Positions 1 to 7,827 of a stretch of DNA of 64,000 bases are shown one piece after another (within the stretch, counting starts at the first letter, position 1; every line of letters begins with the position of its first letter). Made by a program: the position numbers and the translations under genes. Below the pieces are notes generated by a model. It did no database searches and was not told the origin of the DNA. It was given only the letters and a program-made list of their open reading frames with translations. Source of the stretch: Curvibacter cyanobacteriorum (GTDB lineage: Bacteria; Pseudomonadota; Gammaproteobacteria; Burkholderiales; Burkholderiaceae_C); assembly GCF_028649475.1 (NCBI RefSeq), contig NZ_JAQSIP010000002.1, positions 496,001 through 560,000 on the forward strand, written 5' to 3'.

Positions 1-524
1 CCCGGGGCGCCGTGGCCGGCCTGTGCCCCAGCACCGAAGCCAACCTGGGCGATGGCCTGTTCGACCTGCCCCTGTGGACCGAGGCCGGTGGCCGCTGGGG
101 CCTGGGTTCGGACAGCCATGCCTGCGTCAACGCGGCCGAGGAGATGATGCTGCTCGAATACGGCCAGCGCTTGCAACGCCGCCAGCGCAATGTGCTGAGT
201 GCCCCCGACCAACCCCATGTGGCCACTGCCATCACCCTGCAGGCCGTGGCGGGGGGCGCCCAGGCCAGTGCCCGGCCCGTGGCGGGCCTGGCCGTGGGGC
301 AGCGTGCTGACCTCGTGGTGCTGGACCCGCAGCACCTGGCCCTGGCCGGCCTGTCGGCGCAGGACATGTTGTCGGCCCATGTGTTTGGCAGCCACCGCAG
401 TTCGGCCATCGCCCAGGTGATGACCGGCGGGGTGCTGCGTGTGCAGCAGGGTCGCCATGCCTTGCACGAGGCCGCGGCACCCGCCTTTGTGCAGGCGCGC
501 AGTGCCTTGCTGGCAGCGGTGTGA
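1..524 (+). CDS. hutF: Formimidoylglutamate deiminase HutF, C-terminal part (5' end outside window)
   Basis: The gene is cut by the left edge; its frame is already open at base 3, so the GTG at 12 is not taken as a start. The visible ~173 codons are the C-terminal part of an amidohydrolase-fold enzyme: a GLCPSTEANLGDG stretch, the metal-site motif GLGSDSH, then the closing beta segment GQRADLVVLD. HutF deaminates N-formimidoyl-L-glutamate to N-formyl-L-glutamate in the cytoplasm, the histidine-degradation branch that then needs HutG. HutG lies 69 bases downstream on the same strand, which strongly supports the call over other amidohydrolases such as guanine deaminase. The rest of a hut operon is expected to the left of the window. 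Confidence 0.88.
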   Translation, partial: RGAVAGLCPSTEANLGDGLFDLPLWTEAGGRWGLGSDSHACVNAAEEMMLLEYGQRLQRRQRNVLSAPDQPHVATAITLQAVAGGAQASARPVAGLAVGQRADLVVLDPQHLALAGLSAQDMLSAHVFGSHRSSAIAQVMTGGVLRVQQGRHALHEAAAPAFVQARSALLAAV

Positions 525-593
525 CCGCCTCCGCGCTACCCTGACCTTGTTTGGATTGCCCTTGTTCTGATCGACGCTTGAACCCTGTTTGCC

Positions 594-1409
594 ATGGCCC
601 ATTTCCACACCACCGAAGCCCCGTTCCGTTTTCGCCGCGGCCGCACGCCGCTGCTGATCTCTTTCCCCCATGTCGGCGCCCATGTGCCCGAGTGCGTGGC
701 CAGCCGGCTGAGCCGCGCGGGCGTCGAGGTGCACGACACCGACTGGCACCTCGAGCAGCTCTATGCCTTTGCCGACACTTTGGGCGCGTCCATGCTGGTG
801 GCCACCCACTCGCGCTATGTGATCGACCTGAACCGCCCGCCCGATGGCGCCAGCCTGTACCCGGGGCAGAGCGTCACCGGCCTGTGCCCGATCGACACCT
901 TTGACGACACCCCGCTTTACACCCGCGGTGAGGCGCCCGACGCGGCCGAGGTGGCCCAGCGCCGCGAGCAGGTCTGGCTGCCCTACCACGCGCAACTCGA
1001 GGCCGAGCTGCAGCGCCTGCGCGCCGAACACGGCGTGGCGCTGTTGTGGGACGCGCACTCGATCCGCTCCGTCCTGCCGCGGTTCTTTGAGGGCAAGCTG
1101 CCCGACCTCAACCTGGGCACCGCCGACGGCGCCAGCTGCGACCCCGCGCTGGCGCAACGCCTGCTCGCGGTGGCCCAGGGTGCACCGGGTCACACCGCGG
1201 TGCTCAATGGGCGGTTCAAGGGGGGCCACATCACGCGGCATTACGGTCGACCGGCGCAGGGCTTTCACGCGGTGCAGCTGGAGATGACCCAAAGCAGCTA
1301 CATGGACGAGGCCATGCCGTTTGCCTACCGCCCCGACCTGGCGGCCCAGATCCAGCCCACCTTGCAGCAGCTGATCGAGACGATGCTGGCCTTTGGCCGC
1401 GCGGCCTGA
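594..1409 (+). CDS. hutG: N-formylglutamate deformylase HutG
   Basis: A 271-residue protein, the usual length of the N-formylglutamate amidohydrolase family. It hydrolyses N-formyl-L-glutamate to formate and glutamate, the last step of the five-enzyme histidine pathway. Conserved blocks visible are LISFPHVGAHVPE near residues 19-31, the DTDWH motif around residue 46, VIDLNRPPDG, LLWDAHSIRS and KGGHITRHYG; the Asp/His residues in these form the metal site known for the family. The start is the ATG at 594; no strong ribosome-binding site precedes it, which fits translation coupled loosely to hutF 69 bases upstream. No clear terminator follows within the next 200 bases. Confidence 0.93.
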   Translation: MAHFHTTEAPFRFRRGRTPLLISFPHVGAHVPECVASRLSRAGVEVHDTDWHLEQLYAFADTLGASMLVATHSRYVIDLNRPPDGASLYPGQSVTGLCPIDTFDDTPLYTRGEAPDAAEVAQRREQVWLPYHAQLEAELQRLRAEHGVALLWDAHSIRSVLPRFFEGKLPDLNLGTADGASCDPALAQRLLAVAQGAPGHTAVLNGRFKGGHITRHYGRPAQGFHAVQLEMTQSSYMDEAMPFAYRPDLAAQIQPTLQQLIETMLAFGRAA

Positions 1410-1439
1410 GCCCGGTCCCGACGTGGCCCGGCCTAGCCC

Positions 1440-1466
1440 CGCGGGCACCGCGGGCACCGCGGGTGG
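1440..1466 (+). repeat. Short 9-bp direct repeat in the hutG-TraB intergenic gap
   Basis: The gap after hutG is very GC-rich and holds two and a half copies of GCGGGCACC. No promoter or terminator could be fixed in this gap. The repeat is probably simple-sequence slippage with no function. Confidence 0.45.
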
Positions 1467-1631
1467 GGCGGCCCGCGCCTGGGTGACTTGGTCGGCGCGC
1501 GGGCGGACCGGGTGGGTGGGCTGGGTTGACGGTTGTCGTGGGCCGAGCTTGCGGGCATTTCGCACCGTATCGGCCCGGTAAAGTCGGGGACTTCGCGGGC
1601 ACCAGGCCCGAGCCGTGGCAACATGCCGGCC

Positions 1632-2711
1632 ATGACGAAACACCTGTCCTACCTGAGCGCACGCGCTCCCTTGTCCACCTGGCAGCGCTGGGCCCGCCCG
1701 CTGGCGCTGACCGGCTTGTGCCTCCTGGCAGGCACAGCCTGGGCTGCCAAAACCCCCCACAAGTCGAGCAAGGCCGCGCCGGCCGCGGCCGCAGCTGCCA
1801 CCGCGACGGCGGCGGCGGCCACCAGCAGCCCCGCACGGGCCAATACTTGCCCGCCCAACTCGCCGCCCCTGTCCGCCGAGCTGTTCCAGCAAGCCGCCCA
1901 GAAGGCCACCGACCGTGGCTTTTTGTGGAAAGTCACGCGCGACGAGCGCAGCTCCTACCTCTACGGCACCTTCCACGCGGGCAAGGCCGAGTGGATGGCC
2001 CCGGGGCCCCTGATCAGCGAGGCCCTGGCACAAACCGATGTGACCGGGCTCGAGCTCAACCCCTTCGATCCCGACCTGCAGCGCGAGCTGGCCTCGATCA
2101 CCCAGGGGGTGCAGCGCAAGCTGTCGCCGGCCCTGCAGACCCGCTTGCAACAACGCTGGCAGGCCGAGTGCCTGCCCGCAGCGGCGCTGGGCACGGCCCC
2201 GCCCGAGGTGCAGGCGCTGACGCTGACCTTCCTGTCGGGCCGCCGCGATGGCCTGCAGCCCAGCTTTGGCACCGAAATCATGCTGGCCGTGCTGGCCCGC
2301 CGCGGTGAACGCCCGCTGGTCTCGCTGGAGTCGGCTGCGGGTCAAATGAGCGCGCTGCTCGCGCCCAACGACGCCGACGCCAACACCCTGGTGGGCCGCA
2401 CGCTGGACGAGCTGGAACAAGGCCAGTCGCGCCGCATGTTGGCCCGCCTGGCCCAGTTGTGGGAGCAGGGCGACCTGCAGACCCTGGAGCGCTACGCCGA
2501 CTGGTGTGAATGCCTCAAGACCCCGCTGGACCGCAGCCAGCTCAAGAAGCTCATGGACGACCGCAACCCGGGCCTGGCCGACCGCTTCGAAGCGCTGCAC
2601 GCCGAGGGCCTGCGCGTGTTCGGCGCGGTGGGCTCGCTGCACATGGTGGGGCCAACGGGCCTGCCCACGCTGCTGGAGCAACGCGGCTTCCGCGTCGAGC
2701 GCCTGCGCTGA
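1632..2711 (+). CDS. TraB/GumN family secreted protein
   Basis: A 359-residue protein with a typical signal peptide: basic start MTKHLSYLS, a hydrophobic stretch LALTGLCLLAG and an AWA cleavage site near residue 40, followed by an Ala-rich low-complexity linker. The remainder matches the TraB/GumN fold: an N-terminal YLYGTFHAGK block and a C-terminal GSLHMVGPTGLPTLL block, each carrying the GxxH-type motif of the family. Members are thought to be metal-dependent peptidase-like proteins of the Tiki/TraB clan, but the bacterial role is unknown. The frame is open further upstream (ATG codons also at 1533 and 1623), but 1632 gives the cleanest signal peptide. It stands alone, downstream of hutG and convergent with the CoA-transferase gene. 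Confidence 0.8.
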   Translation: MTKHLSYLSARAPLSTWQRWARPLALTGLCLLAGTAWAAKTPHKSSKAAPAAAAAATATAAAATSSPARANTCPPNSPPLSAELFQQAAQKATDRGFLWKVTRDERSSYLYGTFHAGKAEWMAPGPLISEALAQTDVTGLELNPFDPDLQRELASITQGVQRKLSPALQTRLQQRWQAECLPAAALGTAPPEVQALTLTFLSGRRDGLQPSFGTEIMLAVLARRGERPLVSLESAAGQMSALLAPNDADANTLVGRTLDELEQGQSRRMLARLAQLWEQGDLQTLERYADWCECLKTPLDRSQLKKLMDDRNPGLADRFEALHAEGLRVFGAVGSLHMVGPTGLPTLLEQRGFRVERLR

Positions 2712-2759
2712 AGCGTCAGGCCTGAGCCGATCCGCCCTGGCCGCGCCTCATCCTCGCCT

Positions 2760-2792
2760 CACCCGTGCCACACCCGTGCCACACCCGTACCT
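2760..2792 (+). repeat. 11-bp tandem repeat, three copies, between convergent genes
   Basis: Three copies of CACCCGTGCCA (the third ends CACCCGTACCT) lie between the ends of the TraB-like gene and the CoA-transferase gene. They make no obvious hairpin and are likely a simple tandem duplication. Confidence 0.6.
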
Positions 2793-2823
2793 CACCCACA
2801 CCTGTGGGGCCGGGGCCCCGCGC

Positions 2824-3714
2824 TCAATCGGCCAGGGTGTACAGCGGCACGTCGTGCTGCTGGGCCAGGGTGTCCAGTGCGGCGCAGGTTTGGCCTGCCA
2901 GGAACTGGGCCACCGCGTCGTGTGTGGCGGCCGAGAACAGGGTCTCCGGGCCCGTGATGGCGATGCCGGCCTGCTGGCACAGGGCCGCTGCAAAATGCGG
3001 CTCCAGGGCCGCCAGGGCAACGCGCCCATCCCGACACCGGTAAACCCGGTAGCCCGCGTGGGCGCCCCCCACCGCGCCCTCGGGGCGGGTCAGGCCCCAG
3101 TGGCGCGGCAAGGCCAACCAGCGCGCGGCCTCACTGAGCGCAATTTCACGCCGGGCACCGACCCCGCTGCGGGCCCGCTCCAGCAGGCATTGCAACACCG
3201 CCTCGCTGGCCTGCAGTGCGCCAGCCATGTCGGCAAACAGGGTGGCGGGCAGGTGGAGGTCGGGCACCAGGCCGGCTTCGGCCAGGTAGGTGAGGTCGTG
3301 GCCGGGTTCCTCGGCCCGATCACCCGGCGCACCGACGATCTCGACCAGGGACAGGCGCGGGTGGCGTGCCGACAGCGTGGCCCAGTCGAGGCCGAGCTTG
3401 CGCAAGGCCGAGGGGCGGAACGAGGTGATCAGCACATCGGTCTGGGCCAGTTCGGTGTGCAGCAGGGCTTGGCCTTCGGCGCTTTTGAGGTCGGCATGGA
3501 CCACCCGCACGCCGCTGTGCATCACCGCGTAGGCCTCGGGGTTGTAGGCGCCCATGGGGTCGGCCGACACGCCGTGGCGCGGCAGGGGCTCGAGCTTGAC
3601 GCACTCGGCGCCCAGGCGCTGGCAGCGCATCAGGGCGGCGGGGCCGGGCAGGTTGAGGGCCAGGCTGAGCACGCGGGTGCCCTGCAAGGTGGTGTGGGTC
3701 GCGGTGGCGGTCAT
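2824..3714 (-). CDS. CaiB/BaiF-type CoA-transferase (family III), short form
   Basis: A 296-residue protein with family III CoA-transferase features: an N-terminal block LQGTRVLSLALNLPGP, a GAECVKLEPL strand, HADLKSAEG, DVLITSFRPSALRKLGLDW and a downstream YRVYRCRDGRVALAALEP motif. Such enzymes move CoA between acids or isomerise acyl-CoAs (alpha-methylacyl-CoA racemase group). Full-length members have about 360-400 residues, so this one is short; the catalytic Asp normally found after the first third cannot be assigned with certainty, although GHDLTYLAEAGLV is in the right place. The start ATG at 3714 has a good AGGAG site. It follows a binding-protein gene and pobA on the same strand, so a role in aromatic acid use is possible but unproven. 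Confidence 0.75.
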   Translation of the reverse strand: MTATATHTTLQGTRVLSLALNLPGPAALMRCQRLGAECVKLEPLPRHGVSADPMGAYNPEAYAVMHSGVRVVHADLKSAEGQALLHTELAQTDVLITSFRPSALRKLGLDWATLSARHPRLSLVEIVGAPGDRAEEPGHDLTYLAEAGLVPDLHLPATLFADMAGALQASEAVLQCLLERARSGVGARREIALSEAARWLALPRHWGLTRPEGAVGGAHAGYRVYRCRDGRVALAALEPHFAAALCQQAGIAITGPETLFSAATHDAVAQFLAGQTCAALDTLAQQHDVPLYTLAD

Positions 3715-3822
3715 GGCGTTGTCTCCTGGGCGGCCGTCGCGCTGATCCGGGGCAGCGCGGGCCGGGTCTGAAAAAGAAGCCGGTGCATCCGGACCGGGCC
3801 CGAGCGGGCAGGCCTGGCGGCA

Positions 3823-3886
3823 GGCGGGTCACGAGGCAGGCGGATCACGGGGCAGGCGGATCACGGGGCAGGCGGATCACGGGGCA
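3823..3886 (+). repeat. 16-bp tandem repeat, four copies
   Basis: The unit GGCGGATCACGGGGCA is present in three perfect head-to-tail copies (3839-3886), preceded by one copy with two changes (3823-3838). It lies between the binding-protein stop and the CoA-transferase start. It has the look of a small variable-number repeat. Confidence 0.85.
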
Positions 3887-3903
3887 GGCCGGGGCGTCGG
3901 CGC

Positions 3904-5112
3904 TCAGTAGCGCAGCTTGCCGGTGGCGTCGACCACGCTCATGTCCACCCACTGGCTGCCTGAGTTGCCTTTGCTGAAGTTCACGCGGAAGCCGCCAAAG
4001 TCCTGGTCCCCGGCACTGCGCAGCGCGTCCATCAGGGCCTCGGGGCTGGCGTTGCCGCGGCTGCGGCGCAGCGCCTCCACCAGCACGCGGGCGCTGAGGT
4101 AGCCCTCGAGGTGGAAAGCCGTGTAGGTCTTGATCTCGGGCGCGTGGCGCGCCATGGTGGCCTGGAAATCCGCCTGTAGCGGCAGCCCGCGCCCGTTCGG
4201 GTTGGGGTAAGTCTGGGCGATGCCAACGCCACGGGCCGCAGCCTCACCAGCCACCTTGACCAGCAGCGGAGCCGACAGGTAGGACAGCGCCATGACCGAG
4301 CGGCTGTAACCCGCGTCGCGCAGTTGCTTGATGGCGTCGGCCATGAACTTGGGCGAGCCGATCACGATGACCGACTGCGCGTCGGCCGCGCGCACCTCTT
4401 TGGCGGCGACGGTCAACTGGGCATCGTCGTGTTTGGACTGCGTGCCCTCGACCCGGGTGTAGCCGTAGCCCGGGGCCATTTCTTTGAGGGCTGCCAGGCC
4501 CTGCTGGCCGATCGGCAACTCCTGGTACAGCACCTGCACGGTGCTCATGCCCAGGGTGCGGCCGTGTTCGAGCATGCGGGCGTACTGCTGCCGGTCGCTG
4601 GCGCGGATGTGGAACAGCTTGGGGTGACCCGGGTTGCGCAGCGAGTCGGCACCGGGCACGGCATTGATGACCACCAGGTTGGCGTTGTCGAGCAAGCGTT
4701 CTTTGATCAGCGTGCTCAGCGCGGCCGAGCCCACCGGGCTGATCAGCGCAATAGGGCGGTTCTCCAGCGCCTTGGGCAGTGCGGCCTTGAAGCCGTCGGC
4801 GTTGAACTGGTCGTCCAGCGTGAACAGGCTGATGCGCCGACCTTGCACGCCACCGGCTTTGTTGACCTGGTCGAAATAGGCTTTGGCGCCGGCCTGGATG
4901 TCGGGGGCGTCGGGGGAGGGCAGGCCCGTGAAGGGGCCGATCTGGCCCACCACCCAGTCGTCGGCGGCCCAGGCTGTGGCGGGCATGCTGCCCGCCAGGG
5001 CCAGCCACAGGCTCCAACCCACCAGGCCCTTCAGGCCCTGGCGCCGGGGGGCGGCGTCGTGCAGGGCTGGGCGGCGTGCAAACAGGCCCCAGGGTGCCGG
5101 GCACTTGCGCAT
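3904..5112 (-). CDS. ABC transporter periplasmic substrate-binding protein, LIV/Peripla_BP_6 type
   Basis: A 402-residue protein with a long basic leader and a hydrophobic core (LWLALAGSMPATAWA) cut after AWA near residue 49. The mature part starts DDWVVGQIGPFTGLPSPDA, the standard opening of type I (Leu/Ile/Val-like) binding proteins, and continues with GAKAYFDQVNKAGGVQGR, DDQFNADGF and a C-terminal EGYLSARVLVEALRR helix. It should capture a small solute in the periplasm for an ABC permease; no permease genes adjoin it, so it may feed a system elsewhere, perhaps the LIV-type operon at 10.3-15.2 kb. The position just downstream of pobA suggests an aromatic acid, which is inference. The start at 5112 has a GGAG site 8 bases upstream. 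Confidence 0.88.
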   Translation of the reverse strand: MRKCPAPWGLFARRPALHDAAPRRQGLKGLVGWSLWLALAGSMPATAWAADDWVVGQIGPFTGLPSPDAPDIQAGAKAYFDQVNKAGGVQGRRISLFTLDDQFNADGFKAALPKALENRPIALISPVGSAALSTLIKERLLDNANLVVINAVPGADSLRNPGHPKLFHIRASDRQQYARMLEHGRTLGMSTVQVLYQELPIGQQGLAALKEMAPGYGYTRVEGTQSKHDDAQLTVAAKEVRAADAQSVIVIGSPKFMADAIKQLRDAGYSRSVMALSYLSAPLLVKVAGEAAARGVGIAQTYPNPNGRGLPLQADFQATMARHAPEIKTYTAFHLEGYLSARVLVEALRRSRGNASPEALMDALRSAGDQDFGGFRVNFSKGNSGSQWVDMSVVDATGKLRY

Positions 5113-5282
5113 GGTCTGTCTCCGTTCTCAGTGTTTGCTGCGAACTATAGCGGCAGACCGGGGCGGTTTGCCGCGGCGATTGACCTGAACGCAACACCCT
5201 GTCCCGGGGCCCACGGTGCTGCGACCGGGGGAGCCTTGGGGCGTGGCGGGGGCACGGGGCCCCGCCCACGCGGGGCCCTGGC

Positions 5283-6593
<1,311 letters not shown>

Positions 6594-6657
6594 TCAACCC
6601 GGCCCTGCATGGCCCGGCCAGCCGGGTCGGGCGCGGTCAGCGTCCCCTTGTCCACCC

Positions 6658-7425
6658 ATGATTGCAAAAGCCGATTTCATCGAAGGCATGGCCAAAGGCC
6701 TGGCGGTGCTGGAGAGTTTTGACACCGAGCGGCAGCGGCTCAATGCCACGCTGGCCGCGCAGCGCGCCGGCATCACGCGGGCCGCCGCACGCCGGCACCT
6801 GCTGACCCTCACCCACCTGGGCTACCTGGAAAGCGACGGCAGCTATTTCTGGCTGACGCCCAAGGTGTTGCGCTTCTCGGGCAGTTACCTGGCGTCGGCG
6901 CGGCTGCCGCGCGTGATTCAACCGACCTTGAACCGCCTCGCGGCCCAGACGCAGGAGTCGTTCTCGGCCGTGGTGCTGGACGGCGACGAGGTGGTCATCG
7001 TCGCGCGCAGCGGGGTCTATGGTGCCCCCACCCGCTTGCTGGCCTACGGCCTGCACCTGGGGGCCCGCCTGCCCGCGCATGCCACGTCGACCGGGCGGGT
7101 GCTGCTGGCGGCCATGGGCCCGGCCGAATTGAGCGCCTGGTTGCAGGCCCGCACGCTGGCGCGCCTGACGCCCCAGACGACGGTGCAAGCCAGCGCGCTG
7201 CGGCGTTTGCTCAAGCAGGTGCGGGAGGACGATTTTTGCCTGGCGACCGAGGAGCACGAACTCGGCGTGTTGGCGCTGGCGGTGCCGCTGCGCAACATGC
7301 AGGGGCGCACGGTGGCAGCCCTCAACGTGGTGGCCTCGACCCAGCAGCGCGAGGCCAGTGCCCTGCAGCAAGGGCTGTTGCCCTTGCTGATGGAGGCCGC
7401 CCGCGAGGTGCGCGCCTTGTTGTGA
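6658..7425 (+). CDS. pobR: IclR-family regulator of the PobR/PcaR/PcaU group
   Basis: A 255-residue regulator: N-terminal winged helix (KGLAVLESFDTERQRLNATL then the recognition-helix segment GITRAAARRHLLTLTHLGYL, residues ~11-60) and a C-terminal IclR effector domain (VVIVARSGVYG, GARLPAHATSTGRVLLAAM, AVPLRNMQGRTVAALNV). The opening (FIEGMAKGLAVLESF) and the domain spacing resemble the PobR/PcaU subgroup, which senses 4-hydroxybenzoate or protocatechuate and activates the neighbouring catabolic gene. It is divergent from pobA, with the operator in the 196-bp gap. The ATG at 6658 is chosen because homologues begin close to this point; the in-frame codons upstream run through the operator. A GC hairpin without a T tract lies at 7508-7523, so termination is unclear. 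Confidence 0.9.
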   Translation: MIAKADFIEGMAKGLAVLESFDTERQRLNATLAAQRAGITRAAARRHLLTLTHLGYLESDGSYFWLTPKVLRFSGSYLASARLPRVIQPTLNRLAAQTQESFSAVVLDGDEVVIVARSGVYGAPTRLLAYGLHLGARLPAHATSTGRVLLAAMGPAELSAWLQARTLARLTPQTTVQASALRRLLKQVREDDFCLATEEHELGVLALAVPLRNMQGRTVAALNVVASTQQREASALQQGLLPLLMEAAREVRALL

Positions 7426-7557
7426 GGCCCAGGGCGTCGCCCGCGGCAGACCCTTTTCATCCTGGCCCTTGGTGAGGGGGCGGTTTCCGGCTTCAGGCGG
7501 CTTCAGGCCCGCGGCTGCGCGGGTAACCGTTTGTCAGTTCTTATCAATATTGGCGTT

Positions 7558-7586
7558 TTGCAAATTGCAAAAATGGCATTGATAAT
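7558..7586 (+). promoter_or_regulatory. Sigma-70 type promoter for the riboswitch transcript
   Basis: TTGCAA at 7558-7563 and GATAAT at 7581-7586 are separated by 17 bp, the ideal spacing. The predicted start, near 7593, is about ten bases before the c-di-GMP aptamer, and the surrounding DNA is clearly more AT-rich than the genes around it. Confidence 0.65.
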
Positions 7587-7603
7587 GTAAAGTTGCGTAA
7601 CGA

Positions 7604-7690
7604 TAAAGGCACACCTGTACGAAAGTCAGGGTCGCAAAGCCACCGGTCTACGCCCTCCAATGGGTATGACAGCGGGGTTGCCGAACAAAG
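7604..7690 (+). ncRNA. Cyclic di-GMP-I (GEMM-I) riboswitch aptamer
   Basis: The sequence carries the invariant GEMM-I landmarks in order: GGCACACCT, then CGAAAG (the GNRA-type loop), AGGGTCGCAAAGCCACCGG with the diagnostic CGCAAAGCC core, a variable hairpin, and the closing GACAGCGGGGTTGCCGA. The spacing matches the class (about 87 nt). GEMM-I RNAs bind cyclic di-GMP and control motility, biofilm and secreted-protein genes. A promoter lies just upstream and a terminator just downstream, so control is probably by transcription termination ahead of the S53 protease gene at 7828. Confidence 0.93.
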
Positions 7691-7714
7691 GCCAGTCGAT
7701 CGACTGGCTTTTTT
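7688..7714 (+). terminator. Rho-independent terminator attached to the riboswitch
   Basis: A self-complementary stem GCCAGTCGATCGACTGGC (7691-7708), closing on a GATC loop, is followed directly by six T residues. It begins where the aptamer ends, so it is the likely expression platform rather than an end-of-gene terminator. Confidence 0.88.
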
Positions 7715-7827
7715 CACATCGGCCCTGAGGGGCTGTGGGCGACTCCTGTGTGGCGCTCGACCGGTCCGGTCGATGCACCCGGCGCTGCAGGTCGAATTTA
7801 TCAATTCGATCAACCTGGAGAACCGCC

